The position numbers were made by a program, and so were the translations under genes. From assembly GCA_017871115.1 (NCBI GenBank), contig JAFCIZ010000006.1, positions 3,534,001 to 3,598,000 of the forward strand: 64,000 nucleotides of DNA, in the 5' to 3' direction. The notes beneath the pieces were generated by a model. That model ran no database searches, was not told the DNA's origin, and was given only the letters and a program-made list of their open reading frames with translations. Shown in pieces: positions 36,794 to 48,190 of the stretch. The stretch comes from Cunninghamella blakesleeana. Its lineage: Eukaryota; Mucoromycota; Mucoromycetes; Mucorales; Cunninghamellaceae. Positions within the stretch are counted from its first letter, which is position 1. Each line of letters begins with the position of its first letter.

Positions 36794-38942
36794 TTAATAT
36801 ATTTTTTCTTCAATTTTGATGGTTCCTGGATTATAGTCAATTTCAAAATTAGCCCCCTTTGTTTTTTTAGATTTATTAAAGAAGGAAGTAAATTTCTAGA
36901 AAAAAAAGAAAAAAAGAAGAATAAATAAAAGATTCATAATAGATATCATTATTACTATCACTCTTACATTGGCTTTCTTTGTTGAAGTATCCGTTTCATC
37001 ACTATGTATACTACCATTTTCACTACTATTATTTGAATAAGAATTGTTCCAAGCATTTCTAGTATCCATACTATATTTATCCAATTGTACTTGAGGTATA
37101 GTATCATCATGATTAATTATTCTTTTAATATACTTTAATGTAAATTGTCGATATTCTTTTGGATGCATCATATGTGTATGCCAGGCAACATCAATTTCTC
37201 TACCAAAAATGAAAATAAATAAATAAAGAAAAAATATCTATCGTTGGACAACCAAAATATCATGAATAAAAAAATAAAATCATTTTTTTAAACTTACAAA
37301 GTAGGCACAGCAATTAGTTGATTATTTTCTTTCATTAAGATTAAAAATTGAATATAATTACGCATTCCCCTTACAATTGAGTCTGGAAGTAGCCATTTCA
37401 CATTTAGCATTTTTGTTGACACTTTATATTGCCTTTCGACGGCTTGCAATAAATCCAATGAAAAAGGGCTTGGATTGGTATCACTATATGTTAACCGGAT
37501 GACTCTAATTAATTCTATATTTTGTAAATAAAAAAGTAAAAAAGCATTTATATATATCCAAATCTATTTCATTCTTTATTTTTCATTAATTTAATTATTT
37601 TTCTTCTCCACTTACCTTCCAATTTTTGATGTCCATAATGTTTTACATAGTCTTGATTATCAAGTAATTTATATAAATGTAAATTTTCAAATTCATCCAT
37701 AGAATCAGTTTGAGTGGGTGTAATGTTAAATTCATGTGACAAAACGTTGGATTTTTTTTTAGATTGATATTCATCTTCAGTAGAATATTTTGCTTCTAAA
37801 AAGAATACATTTTGGACAAAGGCTGTTCTTGCAGTACCAATAGGGCCTATTGCAGTTCCTCTTTTTTTGAAAAATGATAAAAATAATAAAAAATTAAATA
37901 ATTAAATAAATCCCCTCAAAAAAAATTTTTTTTTATTTAAATACATATCGTTTTCGTTTAATAAATCAAGAATTATACGATAATATACTATATATCCTTT
38001 TTACTATTTTTATTATTAATATTGTATTATATACATTACCTTATCATCCTATTATTTTTAGTTGTATCATTAATTAAATGATATAATGCTTTATGGTGCA
38101 TATTATTAATGACTTGGCACTCACAGCATTTAATATAATTGTCTGGATTATATCGCCATCGACCTAAGTCTAATCCTGATATTGTGAAAGGTGATTCACA
38201 ATTATTACATCGCGATTTCATTACTATTTCTTTAGACAAGTCTTCTTTCGTTAATATAAATGGCTCATCAGGTGTATGTTTCTGCCAAAAGGTCTCTGAT
38301 GATACTGAAGGTCCAGCGTAATATTGTTTATGCTAATAATAAAATTTAAAAAAACAATATTATGTTAAAAATTGATCTATATATATGAGAATATATATAT
38401 ATATATATATATTACCAAAGCTTCTAAAGGCATAGATAACAAAGGAAATTTTAATCGAATAGAGTCTTCATAATATCGAAAAGGGCTGACCAAGTGCGCA
38501 TGCCAAATATAAGCAATATCTAATTTTTCATATATAATATAAAACACACATACACGCATGCACATACACACACAAATATATATATATATATATATAAGGG
38601 TAAAATTGAGTATAAAAGTATATAAATAAACGTTTAACTATTTTTATATGCATATTTATTATTATTTTTATTACTATTATTATTATTGTTATTACCTATA
38701 GGTGGAGCAACATTGGAATTTGGTATATCTTTTTTACAAGCTTCAACCCAATATTCGTATCTCATTTCTGCACGAGCATGGAATGCTTCCAATTGATCTT
38801 CAAATAGCTGTCTTAGATTTGAAAACTGTTCAACCAAAGATAAATAGTATATACACTTCTCGACAGTTACAATATCTTTCCCAATAGTAGGTAATGTATT
38901 ATCTATTTGATTTAAGGTTGTTGGCCTAAAGGATTTAAACAT
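36794..38942 (-). CDS. DUF1399 / glycine-rich-domain-containing protein, tandem copy A
   Basis: The protein starts MFKSFRPTTLNQIDN at 38942 and ends GTIKIEEKIY at 36794, in about six exons. It contains two related helical units. Unit 1 has YYLSLVEQFSNLRQLFEDQL, then FHARAEMRYEYWVEAC and the signature DIAYIWHAHLVSPFRYYED. Unit 2 has FSLDLLQAVERQY, then LPDSIVRGMRNY and DVAWHTHMMHPKEYRQF. Between them lies CNNC...CCEC, a zinc-ribbon-like pair of CxxC motifs. The D-x-A-x3-H-x-H-x3-P-x2-Y signature is that of DUF1399 (GRDP) proteins known from plants and fungi. Their biochemical role is poorly defined, and plant members are tied to stress and development. The C-terminus is short and charged, without the Gly-rich tail of copy B. 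Function unknown; family call firm. Confidence 0.82.
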
Positions 38943-39501
38943 TTTTATTACTATAAAAAAAAGTAAAAAGAGGTGAAAAAAGAGAAAAAAATTAATTTTT
39001 TTTGTAACTTCTTATTCCTTTTTTGGAACAACTACGGATACAATGATATAAATATGTCAGGGCCTCACATGACAAGATAAAAAGACTCTACCCACGTACT
39101 ACTTTATTTTTCCCAATATAAAAAAATTTAAATAAGATGATAATCTTTCAGGATAAAATAGATGAAAAAAGTATATAGCATATAACAAATGGCTACGTAA
39201 AGATAGTCCCAAAAATGCTATCATATGTCTATATACGTAAATAAACAAATATAAAAGTGATGATACCAATAAAATAAAAAATAAAAAATGTGGCTGTATT
39301 TATTACTATATATGTATCAACCTTATTCGATATATCACACACATACTTTCAAAGTTAATTTCTGTTAAAAGATAGTATACAATAAGAATATGTATTACAA
39401 CTAATTTTTATTATTTATATATTTCATTTAAAACATACAAGTAAAATGTAATTTATTTAAAAATCACTTGTATATTATGAATTACAATCAATAATTAGTA
39501 A

Positions 39502-39532
<31 letters not shown>

Positions 39533-39588
39533 CATACATACATACATACATACATACATACAAATTTAAGTAGAAAACGAATAAACAT
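38943..39588. other. Spacer between DUF1399 copies A and B with GATA/CATA repeats
   Basis: These 646 bases separate the copy A promoter from the copy B stop codon. At about 39502-39561 there is an uninterrupted run of GATA units that switches to CATA units. No gene is visible. Confidence 0.6.
39502..39561. repeat. Compound tetranucleotide microsatellite (GATA)n(CATA)n
   Basis: About seven GATA units are followed directly by about eight CATA units, ending 28 bases from the stop codon of DUF1399 copy B. It probably lies in that gene's 3' UTR. Confidence 0.9.
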
Positions 39589-40506
39589 TCAACAACCACC
39601 ACCTTTGAAATAAATACATAAAAAAATATATTTTATAGATTAATACTGGGTTTTAACAGTTTTAATATTTATTTTTGCTATTTTTTATATATTTACCTCC
39701 ACACCCAGAAGAACCTCCTAAATAATAAAAGATACATAAATAAATAAATATATAAATGAATAAATAAATAAATAATAATAGTAACTAAAAAATTGTTTGC
39801 TTTACCTCCTCCACATCCTGAGGAGCCCCCTCCACAGCCACTACTAGAACCTCCACCTAAATAAATAATAATAATAAAAAAATTATATATTATTAAATCA
39901 CCCTTATTTTTTTCTTATTTTTCTTTTAAAAAAAGATGCTGGAAAAATCGCGTATCATACCTCCACTGCTTGACCCTCCACCTGTTAATAATAGGTAAAA
40001 AAAGAAAGAAAGAAAGAGAGGTTAAAATATATGAATAAATGGTATATATATTGTTCTATATATTTATTTGTTTACCTCCACAGCCGGAAGTACTACAACC
40101 ATATCCTCCACTACCACCATACCCTCCACCACTACCATAATAAGTGTAGCTATCACTGGAGTAAGAACTAGTATATGTGTTGTACGATGTCGAATTATAT
40201 CCAGACGAAGATGAACCATTCACTGTTTTGTATTTTGGTTTCGGTTTATTCAAGTATTTATTATTGCCATTTATTGGTTTATTCACTATACTTGACGCTG
40301 GTGTTGCAGATTCTATAATAAATTTTAAAAATATATCAGTTTATATCTTTACATATAAGTTAGAAAAAATATATACATGTTAACTTACTGGTAACAATAA
40401 TTTCGGGTGCTGCTTTAGTTTCTGTATGTATATAATAATAATAATAATAATAATGTAGAAATAACAATATATATTAATATATAGCCTCCATGTAAATGAT
40501 TTTATA

Positions 40507-40551
<45 letters not shown>

Positions 40552-41735
40552 CCAATAATGTCTTTTTTCTTTTTATTTTGAGAAATATTTAAATAGGATT
40601 CTGGTGTTTCATAGGTTATGAATATTTCGGTATCTTTTTCTAAATCAAATAAAATATGTAAATTAAAAAATAATAAGGCTAATACTATTCATCTATTCCT
40701 TTATTTATCTATTTAACTCTTCTTACCTTTTCGATTTATTTCGGATGATAATATACTTTCTTTTATATTTGGTAGAGGTTTATAATCATCATCATCAAAA
40801 GTAATTTTTGCAATGGACCGCTGTTCTTGAGATGGTTGTAACTATATATATATATATATATATAATAAAATTATATTGTAGATATTGATTAAAATATAAA
40901 CTAAAGTCCTAAAATAATATATAAAATAAATCGTTTACCAGTAATTCAACAATAGCACTATTATTTCCACTTTTTGCATTTGTTTTTAATTGATTGTCAT
41001 TCTTCTCAATATTACTATTGGTTCCATTTGAATTTATTTTTGAATAAGAGGTGTATAAAGTTTGAAGTTCAAATACCCCCACATCATTATGTTCCATTAA
41101 TCTATTAAAATATTTTAAGCAAAATTGGCGATACTGTTGAGGAAACATCATGTGTGTATGCCAAACAACGTCAATAGCCATAGCTGGAACAGCGGTTAAG
41201 TGAGATGAAACACTTTGCATATAATTTAGAAATTGTTGGTATTGTGGAATGCCCCATTCTATATCATCTATAAGGTTCCATTCGATATTTAACATACGAT
41301 CCATTGTTACTTTTTGATGTTTCACTTGTTGGACCAAATCAGTTGAAAATATACTTGGATTATCATTATAGCATCTTTTAATAGCAAAAGCAAGATCTAT
41401 TTATACATGATTTAATATATCGCTTTAAAAGATATTCATATATATTCATATGTATTGTTATTGTTATTACCTAACAATTTAGCTTCCTTGGAGGAAGCAA
41501 TTTGTTTAGAACCTAATCCTTTTAAATGAATATTAAATTTTTCAAGTAGAACACCTTCCACTTGATCCATGCGAGTTGTTTTATCCCAAATTAAATCATC
41601 AACAATTTCTTTCATAATAGCACTTGGCATGGCTTGAAATGTATTATTATCTTGGCTTAGAGTTGAAGGTGAAGAAATGACTGGTGCTGATGATTTAATT
41701 GAAAAAGCACGATTAATGAATGACTGTCTTTTTGG

Positions 41736-41774
<39 letters not shown>

Positions 41775-42832
41775 GCCACTGCCACTACTATTGTTATTGT
41801 TTAATGTTGGTATTTGGGATTTATCTATATTGAATTGAGATTTCAAAGTACCATCTACTTTTAACATTGTACCACTGAAGTAAAATAATAAAATAAAGTA
41901 AAATGTTAATAAATGATCAATTTTTTTTAGTTTATTTTTTTATTATTTTCATACATACCGAATATAAGCGTATCCATTTGGTGTATCAGCACCTTTTTGT
42001 ATATCATTTAATAGTTTTTGAACCGATGCATGATGAATATTACATGTTTTTTGGCATAACCAACACCTAAAACTGGTTTTATTATCTACTCTCCATTTAG
42101 AATAATCGGACCTATTTATAAAAAAATAAAATAAAGCAGGTGTTATCATGTACTCTTCTATACTATTAATAATATAAAAATGGAAAATGAAAAGTACATG
42201 ATGACTTCTTTACCTAGTTATATGAAGTTTACTTTTACAATAAAAGCAACGAAATGGTAACTCCATAACACCAAAAAGGTCATTTACTTCTAATGTGTAA
42301 GGCTCATCCGTACCACAGCAAAATTTCCAAAAAGAAACTGATGCTTCGTCTTCACCTTTTTTTTTTGCTTCATGCTAAATAAAAACAAGGAAAGACAGAT
42401 GTAACAAAATAGAAAAGGGTTTATTAAAAATACAATTAATTTATAAAAATTTATCTCTTCTTTCGCTTTTTTAGGTACCATCTCTTTCAATGGCATAGAA
42501 AATTCAAATATTTGAGAGTCCAGCCTTATGTTATCTTCATAAAATCGATGAGGCTGCAACATGTGTGCATGAAGTATATAAGCAACATCAATAGGTGGAA
42601 TAATAGGATCATTATTTTTTCTACGAGTACTAGCTTGATACCATATTTCATATCTTTTTTCTGCTCTTGCATAAAATAAATCTAAATGCTCTTTAAATTT
42701 TTTTTCAAGAGCTTCAAACTGTTCCAATAAAGATAAATAGAAAAAACAATTTGCAATCGTTACAGGTCCTATTCTTGGCACTTTGTAATTGTCAAGTAGC
42801 TCTTTTCCAGATAACACTCCATGAACCTTCAT
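39589..42832 (-). CDS. DUF1399 / glycine-rich-domain-containing protein, tandem copy B with micro-exon Gly/Ser/Cys tail
   Basis: The start is MKVHGVLSGKELLDN at 42832 and the stop is at 39589. The two-unit core matches copy A: ARAEKRYEIWYQAS and DVAYILHAHMLQPHRFYED in unit 1, then DVVWHTHMMFPQQYRQF in unit 2. Between them are CFYC and CWLC, the zinc-ribbon-like pair. A 12-Asn run interrupts the linker. The C-terminal region has Ser/Tyr-rich repeats (TYTSSYSSDSYTYYGSGGG). It then runs into a tail of GGSSSGCGG units spread over very small exons: 39961-39981 (21 bases), 39806-39856 (51), 39697-39717 (21) and 39589-39602 (14). All tail introns are phase 1. The Gly-rich tail is what gave this family its name in plants. 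Function unknown; perhaps a cell-wall or surface-associated scaffold, by inference only. Confidence 0.82.
40505..40549. repeat. AT dinucleotide array in an intron of DUF1399 copy B
   Basis: More than twenty AT units lie just 5' (on the plus strand) of the exon encoding KKDIIG. It is the longest AT run in the window. Confidence 0.85.
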
Positions 42833-43267
42833 TATTACTTTTTATATTTTTAATATTAAATAGTAAGAACAATGATATAAAAAGGGGAAAGAAAAAGATT
42901 AGAAATTCTTTTTTCATTAACTTTTTTAAAAAAAATTGTGGCGATTCTACGCAGCAAATAAGAAGCGTTTTCCAAAAGTGGAAAGTAGTACCCAAAAAAA
43001 AAATATTTGTGTGAATGTGCAACTTTTTTAATATATTTCTTTTATTGATGTCATCAAGTGATTTACTTTTTTTTATATAAAAATTTTTATTATAATTATC
43101 ATATGGGTAATGTGTACAGTGTCGCGAAGATATTTACGCAGTTACGTATAAATATAGAAAATTAGGATTTGGAAGTTTTGTAAGCATAAAATAATGAGAG
43201 AGATTAAAAAAAGAAAATAATAGCAATAACAATATGAAAGGAGATACGTTTTTTTTAATATATATAC
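42833..43267. promoter_or_regulatory. Spacer between DUF1399 copies B and C
   Basis: These 435 bases contain the upstream region of copy B and the 3' end of copy C. They are AT-rich and include a TTTTTTTAAAAAAAA junction near 42920. No other feature. Confidence 0.5.
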
Positions 43268-45796
43268 TTATGCTTCATTTTGACTACTAAGGCTATTTCC
43301 ACTAACAGAATGACAAATCGTATCTCGATGTTGTTGTCCAAAAGTTGCTCCACTATTTGGCGTTCTAGGTGATCCTGTATGGCTTGATGATGGTGGAGTA
43401 ACAACTTTGTTTTTATTGATAAAAAAAATAGATTGTAGGATAAATTAGCATTAGCATTGTGCGTTATCACTTATTTATTTTTTAAAAAAAGATACAGCTT
43501 ACTTGATGTGTCTATTTTAAAATCAACCAGTAATAAACACCATAATTATAATAATAAAAAATAATAAAGAGTTAGCATATTGAAAAAGAAGATTGAATGC
43601 TTTTTCATTCAGACAAAAATAATATTGCTTACATATACTATATCAGAATATATAAAAGAGGGATTAAAATGGTGTAACTATAGTTATTTTTTGATAGAAA
43701 ACAAAAAAAAAAAAAAGAAAGTTATTTAACTTACGTTAATTTTTGAAATTCACCATCTTGCATCACTTGATCCAAATCATCTTGGCTAGGTCGATGATAA
43801 TCATATTGTGAAGTTTGAAACTCATCTATGAAAAAAAAAAAAAAAAAAATGAATAAAATCTTTTTTTAATTATTACTATGATTATTGTTTCCATTTTTTT
43901 AAAATAGTATTACTTTGTTCATTATATATAATAGATAAGGCATCGATAGGATCATCTACAAGAATGCTTCCATGTTTATAATCGTCATCAAATTTAGGTC
44001 GAATAAAACGAGCGAACATATTGGCATTGTTATTGTTGTTATTGTTATTAATGCTAAAGCGGTTAGTCAAAGGGGAAATAGGTGAGGTGGATAAAGGTGA
44101 AAGAGAAGTAGATGTAAAAGAGGAAGCAATGGATGAAATAGATGGACGCTGCGGTTTATTATTTTCTTGTAAATGATCTTCGGAAGGATAAGAACGTATT
44201 ATATCTTCATTATTGACCACCCGGCCCACATGTTTTAACGTAAAATCACGATATCGTTGTGGGAACATTAAATGAACATACCATGCCAAGTCAACTTCTA
44301 TCGTATTGATGCCATGAAAATGATCTGCATCGTTTCGCATGAAAACCAAAAAATTTTTATAATGTCGAATTCCACGTACAATTGTATCTGGTAGTATCCA
44401 ATGTTGGTTCATGCATCGTATATTCATTCTATTATGTTGTCTATGTAATGCTGCTATTAAATCAATCGAAAAAGGTGAAGGATTATTCATATAACATAGA
44501 TTAATACAATGTGCTAAATCTATATATATATATATATATATATATTAAAATGCAATATAATGTTATATAAATTGATTATTTCATTATATTTTTTAAAAAA
44601 ATGAATTCTTTTTTAATTTCTTATTTTCCATATGTACCAACTAGTTTTTTTCGTTTTTGGGTTTCAACTTCAGAAGAATAGCCTTGTTCCAATGCTCGAT
44701 AATGCAATTGTTTAATTAATTTTGGTTCGATTTCGTACATAGATTCTGTTTTTCCTTTGACTGAATTCTCAATAAATGTATAAAGAGCCTGATTGTGTTC
44801 TAAAGGTTTTGAATGATAATGAATAATACGTTTTAATCGTTCTTTAAATGAATAAGTATTGGATTCCATGATTGTTGATTTTAATTCGCCCATATCATTT
44901 AATAATGTTCCTCTATATAATTAAAAAAATAAAATAAATAAATAAAAAAATTGTATGAGATTTTTTTTTTATAAAAATATAACTCATACATATATACCTT
45001 ATCCAAGGAATATCGTTTTCTTTCGGTTGTTTTTCTCTTTTTAAATCATTGCAAATTTGATATACCGCAGCATCATGTATATTAAAATCTTTTTGACAAG
45101 ACCAGCATTTTAAATAAACAAAAGTAGACATACGCCATTTTCCAAAGTCTTCACCTAATATTTTAAAATATCGATTGCAGAAAGGGCAAACACGATAACC
45201 GGGTACTTCACCTTTTAAATCATTGATAGTTAAAGTAAAAGGATCATCGCCATCTGTATTACAATAGTTATTCCAAAAGGAAATGGCTTGTTGATCAGGA
45301 ATATATCTTTGTAAATGCAATTGTTTCAATGGCATATTAAATGATAACATATGAGGCATCATTCTTTGGCAATCTTCAGTATAACGATAAGGTGTGACAA
45401 GATGCACATGTCCTATATACGCAACATCTTTTTTTTATATTAAGGGAAAAATATTTTTTTTAGTTTGTTTTACTTTTACATAGTTTATCTTCTTTCTACA
45501 CAATCTTTTTTTTTTTTTTTTACGTTTTTTAAATTACCAAGAGGAGGTATAATGGTTGTATTTAAATCATCCAGATCAGATCGATGTTTGCAACCTTCTA
45601 TCCAGCGTTGATATCGTAATTCAGCCCTTGCATGAAAAGCATCCATACAATCTTGAAATTGTTCTCGTAAACATGTAAATTGTTCAAGTAAAGATAAATA
45701 ATAAATACAGTTCTCTACCGTCACTACTTCTCCTAATTCAGGAAAGGTGTGTTTAATGTTATCAAAATAAGAAGCATTAAATTTTTCAAATACCAT
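43268..45796 (-). CDS. DUF1399 / glycine-rich-domain-containing protein, tandem copy C
   Basis: The start is MVFEKFNASYFDN at 45796. The core matches copies A and B: FHARAELRYQRWIEGC and DVAYIGHVHLVTPYRYTED in unit 1, CPFC...CWSC for the zinc-ribbon-like insert, and LPDTIVRGIRHYKNF and DLAWYVHLMFPQRYRDF in unit 2. Unit 2 has Tyr where A and B have the first His of HTH. The tail is Ser-rich with an Asn run. One reading stops at 43882. A better one uses a GTAATA donor at about 43912 to reach an exon at 43735-43830 (FQTSQYDYHRPSQDDLDQVM). From there it joins an exon ending with TPPSSSHTGSPRTPNSG... at 43268. The last joins are uncertain and a 9-base exon near 43503 is possible. The ATG lies 4 bases from a pentanucleotide array. 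Confidence 0.78.
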
Positions 45797-45800
45797 CTTT

Positions 45801-46010
45801 TTGTTTTGTTTTGTATTGTATTGTGTTGTATTATGCTGTGTTGTGTTGTATTATGCTGTGTTGTGTTGTACTGTATTGTGTTGTGTTGTGTTGTGTTGTG
45901 TTGTGTTGTGTTGTGTTGTGTTGTGTTGTGTTGTGTTGTGTTGTGTTGTGTTATGTTGTGTTGTGTTGTGTTGTGTTGTGTTGTGTTGTGTTGTGTTGTG
46001 TTGTGTTGTT
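45801..46010. repeat. Pentanucleotide (TTGTG)n minisatellite next to the copy C start codon
   Basis: About 42 tandem five-base units on the plus strand (CACAA on the coding strand of copy C). The edge nearest the gene has degenerate units (TTGTT, TTGTA, TTATG, CTGTG) and the middle is nearly pure. The array begins 4 bases upstream of the copy C ATG, so it probably forms its 5' leader. Confidence 0.95.
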
Positions 46011-46694
46011 GTTTTTTTTTTTTTAAAAAAAAAAAAAAAAGCGTTATTAAAAATATCTAGATAAAGAGTAAAAAAGTGTAAAAAAGAGGAAAGAGAAAGA
46101 AAGAATTAAGAAAAAGGGGAGCAGGCCAAGAAATAGATTTGTTTTTTTTATTTATCATTTTAGTGATACACTAAACAAACATAAAAACAAAATCACTTGT
46201 TTACTTACTTTTATATTTTTGTACAACCTTTTAGTTTTTGTTTTGTTTTTTCATTGCTGTAAAAAAATAAAGTATCTATTTATTTCTAGAATATTTTTTA
46301 TGAATTATATATATATACTTGATTCTTCTAATTTGTTACTATATGATGAATGGATTAACAGCAATTTTATATATGGTTATATGTATATGTTATTATCATG
46401 ATGATCTTACAATTACTAGGATAATTATATATATCAAGATTAATATATTATATTATTATCAATTAAAAAAGTTTCCGAGCAAGTAGAAAATATATAAATG
46501 TAGAAACCATCATCAAATTTATACTCACGTGCCACATTTAAAATTTAGAAATTGATTGGCTATGTGTAATATACTTGGATTGAATACTATAAGACTGTCT
46601 GTACTACCATGACATATGTTTGAACAGATTATCTAGGATTCAAATTTCCTATTTTAGATTAAAACAAATAGACCAATAAATCAATCTTTACAAT
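46011..46694. other. Spacer with T13-A16 junction, upstream of copy C and the orphan gene
   Basis: This divergent spacer begins with a T13/A16 palindromic junction (46012-46040) abutting the pentanucleotide array. The remainder is AT-rich and contains one CACGTG near 46528. No gene is supported. Confidence 0.5.
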
Positions 46695-47553
46695 ATGAAA
46701 AAAAAAATATACCCTGCTTTCCATTTTTTTCTCTCTTTCTCTTTCTTTTTCTTATTTCTTTTTATTATGAGTATTTATTCTATTCAATCTTATTATTTTT
46801 CTATATTAAATCATGATATACCTTATGAATCAATTTCAAAGCCTGATAAATATAAAGGCCATAAAAAAAAGAAGAGAAAAGAATACCATGTATGTAAGAA
46901 AAAAAATACTAAAAAACCAATACCATCATTTTACATTTACCTATGTGTTAACCTCATTTTATCTTTTTCTTTTTTAAAAGAAGAAAAAAGAAAATACTGT
47001 ATTTACACCTTATCCCTTAACAAGTAAATCCATTGTAAAAGAATGGATAAACATATTTATACCCCAACAAAAAAAGAAAGTATCATCCATAGAAGGGTTT
47101 ATGCCCAGAAAAAAATCATCTTCTTCAATAGCAATTACATCGTTCGATGTCATGTCCATTTCCACAAATAAAAATAAAGAAAAACATCAACATCAGCATC
47201 CTTCAATATCAACATCTTTATTATTATCTGATTTATTAAAGAATTATAATACACATTATGTAGAAAATGAAGTAACATCGACAGCTACTTTTGCGATAGA
47301 TAATTTTAAAATAATAGAACCTTATAATCCTCCCTCTCTTTATCACCATCAAACCCTCAAACGAAAATTATTGTCAACTACATACACATCAAGGGAGCTG
47401 AGGGTTAACCCAGATTATCTTCGTATGTTAGTAGCTGAAGCAAACATGGTCCGTGCTAACAAAATTACTGGCTCTTTACGCCCAAGGCACTATTTACCAA
47501 AACGTCAAGATCTTATTTGTTTTTCTCCTACGCCTCTTCGTCAAGAATTATGA
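46695..47553 (+). CDS. Orphan two-exon protein with N-terminal hydrophobic segment
   Basis: I do not recognise this protein. Exon 1 (46695-46889) opens with MKKKIYPAFHFFLSFSFFF, a strongly hydrophobic signal or anchor segment. It ends at a GTATGT donor in phase 0. After a 91-base intron with a pyrimidine-rich acceptor, exon 2 (46981-47553) continues in frame through KENTVFTPYPL, VKEWINIFIPQQ and a Ser/His-rich middle. The conserved-looking C-terminus includes TYTSRELRVNPDYLRML, EANMVRANKIT and SLRPRHYLPKRQ. Total about 255 residues, very basic. The intron is supported because exon 2 stays open for 120 bases upstream of its first internal ATG (47101). If that ATG were used instead, the protein would be 150 residues. 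Function unknown. Confidence 0.6.
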
Positions 47554-48190
47554 AGATTTATATATAAAACTGTTACACATTTTATTGATTGTGTCATAAA
47601 CTAATATTAATAGACATGTATTTTTATTTGAAGTATTCCACAAAAAGTAATAAAAAAGTTAAAAGAATCAGTTTATATCCTATTTTATTTAATAAAACTA
47701 TGTTAAAAAGGAATAGCAGGCAAATTCAAGAGTTTTTTTTAAAAAATAAATGAAGTGGACCACATATGTAAAAGAAAATTAAATAATTAATGTTGGATAG
47801 GTACATAGTTGGTAATATATTAGTTTGACAATGACTACCATATAAAGTAATATAAAGTAAATTGAGTTAATTTTGCTATACACATTAAACTTTTTTTTTT
47901 TTCATTTCAATTTATCTATTTAACTAATTTATACTATTAACATTTTAAGTAGCTTTAGTATTACAATTTTTATAAGATCATGAATTACTAATATATCGTT
48001 TTTTTTTTTTCAATAAGAAGAAAAATATTCTAGTACTTTTATACAGAGTGACTATTAAACTTGCACCAATCAATTTTTATTGATTAAGAATAAAAATATA
48101 TAAAAAAGATCTAGGACTTTTTTTCAACTTCCTCTCTCTTTCTTTTTCTTTTTTATCTTAAAAAGTTCAGTACAAAAAAAAAAAATAACT
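47554..48190. other. Spacer upstream of CIA2
   Basis: This 637-base stretch holds the 3' end of the orphan gene and the CIA2 promoter. A pyrimidine-rich CTTCCTCTCTCTTTC tract lies about 50 bases before the CIA2 ATG, a common fungal initiation-region feature. No gene. Confidence 0.5.

Noticed and set aside
43882..43915. Early stop of DUF1399 copy C at 43882
   Set aside because: I prefer the spliced form with the downstream exons because the GTAATA donor keeps frame into a clearly coding segment. The early stop stays possible as an alternative isoform.
45749..46064. Three overlapping plus-strand frames rich in Val-Leu-Cys
   Set aside because: They are translations of the TTGTG repeat. A five-base unit without stop codons is open in all frames.
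48066..48090. Inverted repeat AATCAAT...ATTGATT upstream of CIA2
   Set aside because: Seven-base arms of AT-rich sequence are expected by chance at this composition.
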